Assembly (NCBI GenBank): GCA_964543905.1
Contig: CAZIZO010000003.1
Location: forward strand, 1 to 64,000
Direction: 5' to 3'
Origin: GCA-016699835 sp964543905
GTDB taxonomy: Bacteria > Planctomycetota > Phycisphaerae > Phycisphaerales > UBA1924
DNA: 64,000 nucleotides
Under the pieces are notes generated by a model. The model worked only from the letters and a program-made list of their open reading frames with translations, ran no database searches and was not told where the DNA came from. Below are positions 51,935 through 60,588 of this stretch, piece after piece. The first letter of the stretch is position 1. Every line of letters begins with the position of its first letter. The position numbers and the translations under genes were made by a program.

Positions 51935-52253
51935 CCATCGTCCGCCTGCGACGCCGGGGACGTACTCGGGCGCGTTCGTGAAGGGTGACGCCTTCGATCG
52001 AGCGGTTCGCCTCGCGGGGTTTCTTGCCGAACAGGGCGTTGAGGACCTGGCCATCACCCATCCGAGTCCGCGCCGCCCGTGCCGCGCACGCTCGACCGAC
52101 TTGCCGGGGTTGCTCGCCACCTTTGCGAAAGAGAAGCCCGCCTCCTTCATCGCGCTCGAAACGCCCGTCGCCACGTTCAACGTCGGCCCGTCGTCGATCG
52201 ATTGGACCACCCCGCATCCGTCGCTCGCGACGCTGCTCCACGCCCTCGCATGA
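51918..52253 (+). CDS. Small hypothetical protein
   Basis: A 111-residue soluble protein from ATG 51918 (or 51921). It overlaps the end of the membrane-protein gene and its TGA overlaps the next ATG (ATGA at 52250). It reads FVKGDAFDRAVRLAGFLAEQ, later FIALETPVATFNVGPSSIDW. No family recognised. The coupling on both sides supports a real gene. Confidence 0.6.
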   Translation: MMQTPDHRPPATPGTYSGAFVKGDAFDRAVRLAGFLAEQGVEDLAITHPSPRRPCRARSTDLPGLLATFAKEKPASFIALETPVATFNVGPSSIDWTTPHPSLATLLHALA

Positions 52254-52510
52254 AGTGGCTCGCGATCTGGTACCTGCTGGCTTCGCTCGCGACGTTCGCC
52301 GCGTTCGCGCTCGATAAGTCACGCGCTCGACGTGGCGTCTGGAGAACCCCCGAGCGCACACTCCACGCCTGGTCGTTCGCCGGCGGCTTCGCTGGCGCGA
52401 TCGTCGCGATGCTCGTCCTTCGCCACAAGAACCGCAAGATCGCCTTCTGGGCCGTCAACCTGGCCATCGCCGCGGTCCACGCCGCGGCCGTTGCTCTTCT
52501 CGTGCGGTGA
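52250..52510 (+). CDS. DUF1294 membrane protein
   Basis: An 86-residue inner-membrane protein: an N-terminal helix WYLLASLATFAAFALDKSRA, then the family motif WRTPERTLHAWSFAGGFAGA followed by LRHKNRKIAFWAVNL and a last helix. This matches DUF1294, whose function is unknown. It overlaps the previous gene by ATGA. Confidence 0.88.
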   Translation: MKWLAIWYLLASLATFAAFALDKSRARRGVWRTPERTLHAWSFAGGFAGAIVAMLVLRHKNRKIAFWAVNLAIAAVHAAAVALLVR

Positions 52511-52523
52511 TCCCGTCGCGAGG

Positions 52524-53345
52524 TTATTTCGAAGTCGTGCGCTGCTCGATCCGCTTCTGGCACGTCGTCTGGACAACTCGCTTGACGAAACTCCCGGGCG
52601 TGTGCACCTGATCCGGATCGATCATCCCCGTTGCGACCAACTCGTCCACTTCCGCGATCGTCACCTTCGCCGCCGTCGCCATCATCGGATTGAAGTTCCG
52701 GGCCGTCTTGCGATACACCAGGTTTCCAAACTCGTCGCCCTTCCACGCTTTCACGAGCGCCAGGTCGGCAAAGAGTCCGGTCTCCAAGACAAACTCCCGG
52801 CGTTGGGCGGCTTCGGCCCGCCGAGGAAGCAACTTTGGTTCCATCTCGGCGCACGTGCCCGACGTCGCCGTCGGCGTGCGATTCTGGAATCTCGTGTCAT
52901 CCCGTGGGCGATAAAACTCGCGAATCTCCTTCCCACCGGCCACGGGCGTCCCGACGCCCGTCGCCGTATAGAACGCGGGGATGCCCGCGCCGCCCGCCCG
53001 GATGCGCTCCGCGAGCGTTCCCTGCGGATTGAACTCGATCTCCAACTCTCCACCCAGGTACTGCTTCTCAAAGGTCGCGTTCTCCCCCACGTACGACGAG
53101 ATCATCTTCCGGATCTGCCGCGTCTGGAGCAGCAGCCCCAGCCCGAAGTCGTCCACGCCCGCGTTGTTGCTGATGCACGTCAGATCGCGGACCCCGGAGT
53201 CCCGCAATGCCACGATCAGGTGCTCCGGAATCCCGCAGAGCCCAAAGCCGCCCACCATCACCGTCATGCCATCGAAGAGCACCCCCTTCGACTTCAAGTC
53301 GGCAAAGGCGTCGCCCGCGGAAGAAAACACTTTCTTGGACGCCAT
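52524..53345 (-). CDS. scoA: 3-oxoacid CoA-transferase subunit A (orphan)
   Basis: The alpha subunit of succinyl-CoA:3-oxoacid CoA-transferase moves CoA from succinyl-CoA to acetoacetate together with a beta subunit. From ATG 53345 the protein has 273 residues. Family motifs: VMVGGFGLCGIPEHLI, NNAGVDDFGLG, GELEIEFNPQGTLAERIRAG and ETGLFADLALVKAWKGD, then GNLVYRKTARNFNPMMA. Between EIREFYRPRD and FVLETG there are about 35 additional residues (about 155-190) that relatives lack. No scoB is adjacent: the downstream neighbour is on the other strand. The beta subunit, which carries the catalytic Glu, must be elsewhere or absent. Confidence 0.92.
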   Translation of the reverse strand: MASKKVFSSAGDAFADLKSKGVLFDGMTVMVGGFGLCGIPEHLIVALRDSGVRDLTCISNNAGVDDFGLGLLLQTRQIRKMISSYVGENATFEKQYLGGELEIEFNPQGTLAERIRAGGAGIPAFYTATGVGTPVAGGKEIREFYRPRDDTRFQNRTPTATSGTCAEMEPKLLPRRAEAAQRREFVLETGLFADLALVKAWKGDEFGNLVYRKTARNFNPMMATAAKVTIAEVDELVATGMIDPDQVHTPGSFVKRVVQTTCQKRIEQRTTSK

Positions 53346-53472
53346 GGTCAAACCCCAAGGAGAACTCGCGTCGAACTCCGAGGCTGCCGATCGCCCACGC
53401 GGTCTCGCGGCCTCGCGACAGAGAATAGAGAACCCGCGCGATCGAATCGAGCCCACTTCCCGGACACCCCGC

Positions 53473-54390
53473 CTACTCGTCCGGGATCGCGACCAGTTGG
53501 CTCCGCTGAAGGGTTCCCTCCGCTTGCCCCGCCGACCGCAGCCGCACCCCCATCCCATTCACCAGACTCAATGGAAACTTCTCGCGTGCCGCCTTGAGGC
53601 GCGCGCTGTCGCCCACGAGCGGACGGCGCTCGTCGTAGTCCTCCGGACCAAAGACCCCGATCGTGATGATGCTCATGTTGGGGCCGTGGTAGTAGTACGC
53701 CTCGTCCCCCTCCGCGCGCAGTCGCTTGACCGCATCCTCGGCCGTCTTCCGAAACTCCTTCAACTCCTCGGGCGAAGGCTTCCCCCGATCGGGCCTCCCG
53801 TACGCGTTCACCTGCAAGGTGTACACGGCGACCTCCGCCCCAACACGGGCCTTGACCGTGCGAAGATCGAACGCGTCGAACGTCGTCGCCGAATCCGCCG
53901 ACGCTGGAGCAAGCATCGCCGCCTGCATGAAAGGCAACTCACCTTCCACCACGATCGATCGCACACGCTGCAGATCCGCGCGAGCCTCCGGCATGGCGGG
54001 GTCTCGGTATCGGCCGTACGCGATCACGTACGCGTCGCCTCGACGTTCCAGCCTCGCCTCCGGCAAGCCCGCCTTGTCGCGCACCTGCTCCAGCAACTCT
54101 CGCCCGCTCAGTGGATCGCTCACGCTCATCAGCGAGATCGTCCACATCGTCGCGCCCGATTGAGGGGATGATCGAGCCGACACCCCGAGCATCGCATCGC
54201 CTTCGGGCCCCATCCAGGGGGCCATGTTGGTGCTTGCTTCCTGCGCCGATCCTGTCCCACCCGCAGAACGTTCACTGCGAACACTCGTTGAGCACGCACC
54301 CAGCGCCACAGTTGCGCATCCGAACAGGAACACACGTCTGAAAACTCTTTTCCCGTTCCGCTTGAAAAATCGGGTGGTTTCGTGGGACAT
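53473..54390 (-). CDS. Hypothetical lipoprotein
   Basis: A 305-residue protein from ATG 54390 with signal peptide RVFLFGCATVALGAC ending in a lipobox Cys. The body reads WTISLMSVSDPLSGRELLEQ, then YVIAYGRYRDPAMPEA, FMQAAMLAP and YYYHGPNMSIITIGVFGPED. It looks like an alpha/beta domain comparable to SPOR-like envelope domains, but I do not recognise a family. The same frame continues to 55668, but that part is antisense to other genes and not believable. Confidence 0.75.
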   Translation of the reverse strand: MSHETTRFFKRNGKRVFRRVFLFGCATVALGACSTSVRSERSAGGTGSAQEASTNMAPWMGPEGDAMLGVSARSSPQSGATMWTISLMSVSDPLSGRELLEQVRDKAGLPEARLERRGDAYVIAYGRYRDPAMPEARADLQRVRSIVVEGELPFMQAAMLAPASADSATTFDAFDLRTVKARVGAEVAVYTLQVNAYGRPDRGKPSPEELKEFRKTAEDAVKRLRAEGDEAYYYHGPNMSIITIGVFGPEDYDERRPLVGDSARLKAAREKFPLSLVNGMGVRLRSAGQAEGTLQRSQLVAIPDE

Positions 54391-54603
54391 TTTTTCAGGG
54401 GTCCGTCGCGTGGTTATCGCATGCAACAGTTGTTCTTCCAAGAGTTTAGACTCGCTTGAGGCGAAGAACTCGATTTTGATGCCGATTTCGGGTGGACGAC
54501 GATAGATAGGGGGTCCACGCAAGGCCGCGTGGAATCGTGCGGCAGGATGAATCCCGCGTTGCGCGTTTCCCTTGGATGCCTCTCGTGGAAGGAGTTGTTT
54601 GGT

Positions 54604-54897
54604 ATGGACGAAGTAACCCCAGTGCGCCACAGGCTGTTGGACCGCGCGGGCTTGGGCATGGTGCCCGGGCGTCACGCGTTCGGCAACCTCGCGACCATCC
54701 TCCGTCGAGGGGGTGTCGCCGACAGCGTTGAACTCTCCGAGTTCGCGATGAACCAGGCCCGCACCAGCAGGGCGCCATCCATCCGCCACGACCTCGTCGC
54801 CCAGGTTCGAAAGCAACTCGCCGACGACACGTACCTCCTCGATGGCATGCTCGACGTCGCCCTCGACCGTCTTGTGGCGAAGATCGCCAAGCCCTAG
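54604..54897 (+). CDS. FlgM-like anti-sigma-28 domain protein
   Basis: A 97-residue protein from ATG 54604, with GGAAGGAG 9 bases upstream. Residues about 40-97 match the FlgM pattern: DSVELSEFAMNQARTSR, then IRHDLVAQVRKQLADDTYLL and LDVALDRLVAKI. FlgM holds the flagellar sigma factor inactive until the hook is built. No flagellar gene is in the window. Similarity is modest, so a FlgM fold with another partner is possible. Confidence 0.65.
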   Translation: MDEVTPVRHRLLDRAGLGMVPGRHAFGNLATILRRGGVADSVELSEFAMNQARTSRAPSIRHDLVAQVRKQLADDTYLLDGMLDVALDRLVAKIAKP

Positions 54898-55119
54898 CCC
54901 GTCGCGAGGCCGAGTGCGGCCGGATACGACGCTCGATGTGGGCCTCTCGGACGAGGCCCCCCACACACACGGATGAACCAGACCGCGCACCCTCGCACGA
55001 CACGCGTGTCCGCGAGCCGGCTCTCGGAACGCCCCCGAGGTTTCCCCCTCGTGCATCCTCTGAAATCGATCGGCCCGACCTCCCAACAACGGCACAGGTT
55101 CCCGACCTTGGAGGTCCCC

Positions 55120-55779
55120 ATGCTCAGCGTCTTTGGGATCATGTCCAAAATCCTCTTCTCCCCCGTCTGGCTCCTCTGGCGGGCCTATCTCATGCTCTGG
55201 TGGGCCTTCGGCGAGGAGCCGCCCAAGCCCTCCCCGGCCTCTCAAAGCCCACTCCGCCAAGACGCACAGGGCTCCTCCTTCGAGGTCATCGATTCCCGCG
55301 AAAGTGTCCCCCTCGCCCCTCGCCCCACCGGCGCGCTGATCGCCGGCTTCGTCAGTTCCGTCTTCACCTTCCTCGCCTCGGGCGGCTTGAGCCGACTGGC
55401 CGTCGTGGAAGGGGCCGACCCACGCGCGGCCACGCTCGTTTGGCTCTGGGCCACCGCGGCCGCCACCTTGACCAGTATCTTCGTCGTCCGACGTGTGGAA
55501 CGCCGACGTCGCGCTCGGGGCATGTCGCTCTTCCAGGCCGCCAAGGCCAAGGCCTCCGCCGCACGCACCGCCTGCAAGAGGGCGGCCACCTTCGGCGGAT
55601 GGCGCGCCGGGACCGCGTGCGTCAAGGCTGCGGCCACGGGCTGCGAACGGGCCTGGCGGTTCTCGCACGACCTCGGCGCGAAGGCCAAGGCCGTCGCGCC
55701 CGCCCTCGCCAACAAGTTGGCCGGCGTGGCCCGCGACCTGAACGACCCCGTGCGACCAGCGGCCAAGACGAGCGCGTAA
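55120..55779 (+). CDS. Membrane-anchored hypothetical protein with basic Ala/Lys-rich tail
   Basis: A 219-residue protein from ATG 55120, GGAGG 5 bases upstream; the frame extends to 54973 without a ribosome binding site. It has an N-terminal hydrophobic segment (LFSPVWLLWRAYLMLWWAF), a helix pair (LIAGFVSSVFTFLASGG and ATLVWLWATAAATLTSIFVV) and a C-terminal 80 residues rich in Ala, Lys and Arg (LFQAAKAKASAARTACKRAA), probably helical. No family recognised. Confidence 0.7.
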   Translation: MLSVFGIMSKILFSPVWLLWRAYLMLWWAFGEEPPKPSPASQSPLRQDAQGSSFEVIDSRESVPLAPRPTGALIAGFVSSVFTFLASGGLSRLAVVEGADPRAATLVWLWATAAATLTSIFVVRRVERRRRARGMSLFQAAKAKASAARTACKRAATFGGWRAGTACVKAAATGCERAWRFSHDLGAKAKAVAPALANKLAGVARDLNDPVRPAAKTSA

Positions 55780-55786
55780 CGCTTCC

Positions 55787-58141
55787 TTATCCGCCTCTCA
55801 AAACCAGACGCCAGCAGCGATGGATCCGCTTGTTGCGATAGTCCGCGGGGATCGTCTGGTTGGTGATCTCACGGAGGGTGAAGCCCAGCCCCCGGAGCAA
55901 CTCCTCATCGAGTTTGAATCGACGGTAGTTGTTCGAGAAGTACACCACCGCTCCCGGCGCGAGCCTCGGTGTCAGCAACTCGAAGACATCGCGGTGGTGC
56001 TTCGCCACTTCCCAGTCCTCTTCCGTGGATTTGCTGTTCGAGAAGGTGGGCGGATCGACCACGACCAAGTCGTACCGCGCCGCGCGATCCTCGCCCCCAC
56101 GAAGGAACTCCAGCACATCCGACTTCACCAATCGGTGCTTCCCGGGCCAAAGCCCGTTCAGCGCCATATTCCGCTGCGCCCAATCCAGGTACGTGTTCGA
56201 AAGGTCCACGCTGGTCGTGCTCGAGGCCCCACCAGCCGCGGCGTACACCGTGAACGAACCCGTATAGCAGAAGAGGTTCAGGAACCTTTTCCCCGCCGCC
56301 TGCGCGCGAACCATCTGACGCGTCTGCCGATGATCCAGGAACAACCCCGTGTCGATGTAGTCCGTCAGGTTTACCTCGAACCGCAGCCCCCCCTCCCGCA
56401 CCACGGTCGTGTTCTTGAGGTCGCCCTGCTTCTCGTGCTGCGTGAGGCCACGCTGCCGATGCTTCTCCTTGACGTAGACGTGCGCCAGCGGCACGCCCAC
56501 TTCGTCCGCGATGATGGACCGCATCAGGTCCATCCAATCCGCTTGCTGAGCAAAAGTCCGCCCATGCTCGCGCTCGTATTCCGCCACGTGCACCCGGTCT
56601 TCGTACCGATCCACGATCAACGGCACGTCCGGACAGTCACGGTCGTACAGACGATAACACGTGATGCCGCGACTCGGGTATCGCCGAAGGTGGTGCACGT
56701 TCTTTCGAAGGCGTGATCGAAACTCGTCGGCCTCCTTCGTGTCCCTTGTTCGCAGGCCGCCAAACGCCGGAGCATCGCTCTCGCGCGCTCGGGGTGGGCG
56801 CCGGGAGGTGGGTTGCGCTTCGAGATGGGGCCCCACCGACGATTCGACCTCGTCAGCGTCGCCCGCCGTCAAACTCGAAGATTCAACCACCTCCCACGCC
56901 GTCGACGGCGTCAGAGCGTTGCGCGTGTCACCTGATCGCGGACGCTCCGATTCCGCAACGGGCCGATCGCGTCCCCTTTGCATCTCCGGCGGCTTGGGGC
57001 CCAGGAAGGTGTAGTACGTGCACTCGATCTGCGAGTTGAACAGTTTCCGCCGACGCGAGGCCCGCTGCCCCACGAGCGCTTCCATGTCTTGCCGCGCCGT
57101 CAGAATATGGAACGACCAGGTCGGCAACCTCCTCAAAACCGTGGGCATCGTGCGATACAGCCGCTCGATCTGCTCATCCTCCCCAAGCCTCACCCCATAC
57201 GGCGGATTGGTGACCATGCACCCGTACTCGGCCGTGCTGCTCAACTCCGCGAAATCACGCTTCACGAAGTGGACCTCTCGCTCCACGCCCGCCGCCCTCG
57301 CGTGCTGCCGCGCCAGCCCTAGCGCCACCTCGTTCACGTCCGAGGCGTGCAGCGTGATCGGCAGCGTCGGGAGCGCCCTCGACGCCGCCTCCCCCCGTGC
57401 TTCGCCCCACGTTTCGCGCGAGAACGCGGGCCATGCCTCCGCCGCGAACGCGCGCCGCAGCCCCGGGGCCATCCGACGACCGATCATCGCCGCCTCGATC
57501 GCGATCGTGCCCGTCCCGCAGAAGGGATCGACGAATGGGCGATTCGGTCGCCACGTCGACAGCAGCACGAGCGCCGCCGCCAGCGTCTCCTTCATCGCCG
57601 CCTCGCCCACCGTCGGGCGGTAGCCCCGCTTGTGCAACCCCGCGCCCGACGTATCGACCGTCAAGGTCGCAACATCGTCGAGCAGCGAAACTTCCACCGG
57701 CACCGTGGGCCCGCTCTCTGGCAACGCGTGCACGCGATGCGCCCGCATCAGCCGATCCACGATCGCTTTCTTCACCGCCCGTTGCACCGCCGGCACCGAC
57801 GACAGTTGGCTCTTCACGCTCCGCCCAGCCACCGGAAACGCGAAGTCTCGCGGGATCCACTCTTCCCACGCGATCGCCTTCACGCCCTCGAAGAGCGCCT
57901 CAAAGTCCGGTGCCCCGAACGTCGCCACACGCACCAGCACGCGATCCGCCGCACGCAGCCACACGTTCGTGCGAGCCATCGCACGCTCGTCGCCCGTGAG
58001 CAGCACCCGCCCCGTTGAGATCGGCTTACCCGCGTACCCCAGCGCCTCCAGTTCGCGCACCACGACCGACTCGAGCCCAAACGCGGTCGCGACGAGGATG
58101 TCCAGGTTTCGTGCCAAGCACCGATCATTGCACGTTGCCAC
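55787..58141 (-). CDS. rlmL: Bifunctional 23S rRNA methyltransferase RlmKL
   Basis: A 784-residue fusion that methylates G2445 (N2, RlmL) and G2069 (N7, RlmK) of 23S rRNA (E. coli numbering). Residues about 70-160 form a THUMP RNA-binding domain; about 165-380 the RlmL methyltransferase with FVDPFCGTGTIAIEAAMIG and the catalytic NPPYGVRLG. A disordered, charged linker of about 90 residues (about 385-475) is longer than in E. coli. The RlmK part (about 480-784) has LNLFCYTGSFTVYAAAGGAS and VVDPPTFSNSK. All key motifs are intact. Confidence 0.95.
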   Translation of the reverse strand: MATCNDRCLARNLDILVATAFGLESVVVRELEALGYAGKPISTGRVLLTGDERAMARTNVWLRAADRVLVRVATFGAPDFEALFEGVKAIAWEEWIPRDFAFPVAGRSVKSQLSSVPAVQRAVKKAIVDRLMRAHRVHALPESGPTVPVEVSLLDDVATLTVDTSGAGLHKRGYRPTVGEAAMKETLAAALVLLSTWRPNRPFVDPFCGTGTIAIEAAMIGRRMAPGLRRAFAAEAWPAFSRETWGEARGEAASRALPTLPITLHASDVNEVALGLARQHARAAGVEREVHFVKRDFAELSSTAEYGCMVTNPPYGVRLGEDEQIERLYRTMPTVLRRLPTWSFHILTARQDMEALVGQRASRRRKLFNSQIECTYYTFLGPKPPEMQRGRDRPVAESERPRSGDTRNALTPSTAWEVVESSSLTAGDADEVESSVGPHLEAQPTSRRPPRARESDAPAFGGLRTRDTKEADEFRSRLRKNVHHLRRYPSRGITCYRLYDRDCPDVPLIVDRYEDRVHVAEYEREHGRTFAQQADWMDLMRSIIADEVGVPLAHVYVKEKHRQRGLTQHEKQGDLKNTTVVREGGLRFEVNLTDYIDTGLFLDHRQTRQMVRAQAAGKRFLNLFCYTGSFTVYAAAGGASSTTSVDLSNTYLDWAQRNMALNGLWPGKHRLVKSDVLEFLRGGEDRAARYDLVVVDPPTFSNSKSTEEDWEVAKHHRDVFELLTPRLAPGAVVYFSNNYRRFKLDEELLRGLGFTLREITNQTIPADYRNKRIHRCWRLVLRGG

Positions 58142-58241
58142 GCCAGCGTCACGCCCGCTCTTCCCCTATTCGTGCGACCGACGGTCCGAACTCCACCCTC
58201 ATCTCAATGTTGCCCCACCCGAGTGCACGATACTCCTTTTC

Positions 58242-59111
58242 ATGTGCCGTTGGGTCCTCTATCAGGGTGACGAGATCACGCTCGCCTCGCTCGTCACCGA
58301 GCCGGCGCACTCCATCATCAAGCAGAGCGTCCATGCCGCCGAGACCGAAGAACCGCTCAACGGCGACGGGTTCGGGCTCGCGTGGTACGTCCCCGCGATC
58401 AGCGATCGCCCGGGCCTCTTCCGCAGCGTCACCCCCGCGTGGAGCAACCAGAACCTCCTCGAAATGGCGCGGGTGACGCGCAGCCCCTGCATCCTCGCCC
58501 ACGTCCGCGCCGCCACGTCGGGCTTGCCCGTGGCCGAAACCAACTGCCACCCCTTCACCAGCGGACGCTACGCCTTCATGCACAACGGCGACATCGCCCG
58601 TTTCCATCAGATCCGTCGTTGGCTTCTCGCCGACCTCAGCGACGCGGCCTTCACCGCAATCAAGGGCTCCACCGATTCCGAGCACCTCTTCGGCGTGTTC
58701 CTCGACGAGGCGGCCGAGGGGGACCTCCAGAACGCGCCCGATCGCGCCGCCGCGCTCGCCAACGCCCTCGAACGAGCCTTGTCCCGCGTCGTCGCGCTCA
58801 GTGATCGCGCCAAGGCCAGCCTCCCGCGCCCGACGGGCGTCGCCCAGGACGAAGACTTCTGCTATCTCAACTGCGCCGTCACCGACGGCGTCTGCTCCGC
58901 CGCGTGCCGATTCACCACCGATCGCGACGAACCGTCGAGCCTCTACGTCCACGCCGATGTTCGCCGCGTCATCGTCGCCTCCGAGCGCCTCACCCCGGAA
59001 TCGGGCTGGCAGCAGGTTCCACGGGACAGCCTCGTGATCGTCCGCGAAGATCGCTCCGTCAAGGTTCGTCCTATGCGGCTTCAGGGCGTGAACCTCCGCG
59101 ACGCCGCGTAG
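58242..59111 (+). CDS. Class II glutamine amidotransferase (YafJ/EgtC type)
   Basis: A 289-residue enzyme of the Ntn class II amidotransferase family. ATG 58242 puts the nucleophile at Cys2 (MCRWVLYQGDEITL), as required after removal of Met. Other family motifs are NGDGFGLAWY, CILAHVRAAT, CHPFTSGRYAFMHNGDIARF and KGSTDSEHLFGVFL. No synthetase domain is fused, so the ammonia acceptor is unknown; related proteins are YafJ and the ergothioneine enzyme EgtC. No egt genes are nearby. It diverges from rlmKL across about 100 bases. Confidence 0.9.
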   Translation: MCRWVLYQGDEITLASLVTEPAHSIIKQSVHAAETEEPLNGDGFGLAWYVPAISDRPGLFRSVTPAWSNQNLLEMARVTRSPCILAHVRAATSGLPVAETNCHPFTSGRYAFMHNGDIARFHQIRRWLLADLSDAAFTAIKGSTDSEHLFGVFLDEAAEGDLQNAPDRAAALANALERALSRVVALSDRAKASLPRPTGVAQDEDFCYLNCAVTDGVCSAACRFTTDRDEPSSLYVHADVRRVIVASERLTPESGWQQVPRDSLVIVREDRSVKVRPMRLQGVNLRDAA

Positions 59112-59151
59112 CCCGAACACCCCGCCCGCCCTCGCGGCGTCGGTCGGCGCC

Positions 59152-59625
59152 TCAGTACGCCCGCCCCTGCGCCGCTTTCCACTCCGCAAACAACGCCGCA
59201 CATTCCTGTGCCAACACCCCGGCGTACGCCCTCACCGGGCTCCGCCCTTCACCATACAGCCGCTCGATCGGCATCGCGATCTCGCTGAACCCGGCCTCGT
59301 CCGCGTCCGCGATCCGGGCCCCGAAGTACACCGCATCCAACTTGCTCCAATGGATCGCCGACGCGCACATCGGGCAGGGCTCCGTCGTGGTGTACATCAC
59401 ACACCCCGACAGATCGATCGTCCGCAGCGCCTTCGCCGTGTTCTGGATGCACACCACTTCCGCGTGCGCCGTCGGGTCCGTGCGATGCCACACTTCGTTA
59501 TGCCCTTCGCCCACCACCCTCGCTCCCCGCACCACGATCGCTCCGAACGGCGACTGGCCTTTGGAGATCCCCGCACGGGCCTGCTCGATCGCGAGCCGCA
59601 TGAACTGCGCATGGTCAATGGACAT
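59152..59625 (-). CDS. Guanine deaminase-like nucleoside deaminase
   Basis: A 157-residue zinc-dependent deaminase of the CDA superfamily. Starting at ATG 59625: MSIDHAQFMRLAIEQARAGI. The zinc site is DPTAHAEVVCI (His and the proton-shuttling Glu) and TTEPCPMCASAIHWSKL (two Cys). The DPTAHAEV form and the IHW-like context resemble bacterial guanine deaminase GuaD more than TadA, but substrate cannot be fixed from sequence alone. Its 5' end faces the upstream lipoprotein gene on the other strand. Confidence 0.88.
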   Translation of the reverse strand: MSIDHAQFMRLAIEQARAGISKGQSPFGAIVVRGARVVGEGHNEVWHRTDPTAHAEVVCIQNTAKALRTIDLSGCVMYTTTEPCPMCASAIHWSKLDAVYFGARIADADEAGFSEIAMPIERLYGEGRSPVRAYAGVLAQECAALFAEWKAAQGRAY

Positions 59626-59718
59626 AGCGGCCAAGCATATGGACACCATGCCCCGAACCCCCGGCCCTCCTAATCTTCTCCCCAGCGGGCCTTCGCCCGT
59701 CACGCAAGGAGTCGCGGC

Positions 59719-60486
59719 ATGAATCCCACCTCTCGCTCGTCCTGGTTGTCCCTCAGTCTGCTCCCCCTTCTCGCCCTTGCCAGCCTCCCCGGATGCCGCG
59801 GGCACACCAACTACCCCGCCATTCCGTCCGCCCGGCTTGCCAATGACAACCCCAACGAAAAGAGTCCCGATCAGGTCATCCCCGAGGCCATGCGCTGGCT
59901 CATCGCCAAGTACGACCCCGCCATGAAAGATCGCCCCTTCGCGATCAATGGGCCCGAGGGTCTTCGCCGTGCCTATTACGAGCGCATCGCGCGCAACTCG
60001 GGCCCCTTCGGTGAACCGCTCACCCCAGAAATCTGGGAATCCAAGTCCATGCCCATCTTCCATATCGCACGCGTCTGGGTCCGCGAGCGTGAAGCCAAGG
60101 TGGACATCCTCCGTCCCCGCTCCGACATGACCGACGCCAAGGGCCAGACACTCTACCAGGGCATCACCGTCACCCTGCAAGGCGAGCCGTTCCGTCCGTG
60201 GCGTGCCGTCTACGGGCGGAGTTGGGAGGACGGGATCATCCAAATGCCCGAGCCCTACTTCATCCCCGCCGTGGACAACCCCGAGCAGTATCGCCTCTGG
60301 CGTGCCGAGAAACTCAAGAGCCTCGAATCGGACTCGGCCATGCCCACCGAGCCGACACCTCAACCTCAACAGCCCGCCCCGGGCACCGAGGTCCCCTCGA
60401 ACACGTCCGCGCCCCAGGCCGACGGCAACAGCACCCGCATCGACGTCCCGATCGTCCCCGCGGAACAGCCGCAGGAAGGCCAGTGA
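59719..60486 (+). CDS. Hypothetical lipoprotein
   Basis: A 255-residue exported protein. Signal peptide with lipobox: LSLLPLLALASLPGC. The folded part (about 40-190) reads QVIPEAMRWLIAKYDPAMKD, later GITVTLQGEPFRPWRAVYGR and is unassigned. The tail (about 200-255) is Pro/Gln-rich and probably disordered. It precedes pyrB on the same strand by about 100 bases. Confidence 0.75.
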   Translation: MNPTSRSSWLSLSLLPLLALASLPGCRGHTNYPAIPSARLANDNPNEKSPDQVIPEAMRWLIAKYDPAMKDRPFAINGPEGLRRAYYERIARNSGPFGEPLTPEIWESKSMPIFHIARVWVREREAKVDILRPRSDMTDAKGQTLYQGITVTLQGEPFRPWRAVYGRSWEDGIIQMPEPYFIPAVDNPEQYRLWRAEKLKSLESDSAMPTEPTPQPQQPAPGTEVPSNTSAPQADGNSTRIDVPIVPAEQPQEGQ

Positions 60487-60588
60487 CGATTCCCACCTCC
60501 GGGGTCGCTCGGCTCACGCGCCACCTCCAGTAGGCTCGCCCTGGCCTCGCCTCGCCGCGTGCGCGAGGCGTCGGTTCTACCATGCCCC

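Noticed and set aside
53473..55668. A 731-residue fusion of the 53473 lipoprotein with a long N-terminal extension
   Set aside because: The upstream two-thirds is antisense to the FlgM-like and membrane-protein genes; a normal start with signal peptide and lipobox exists at 54390.
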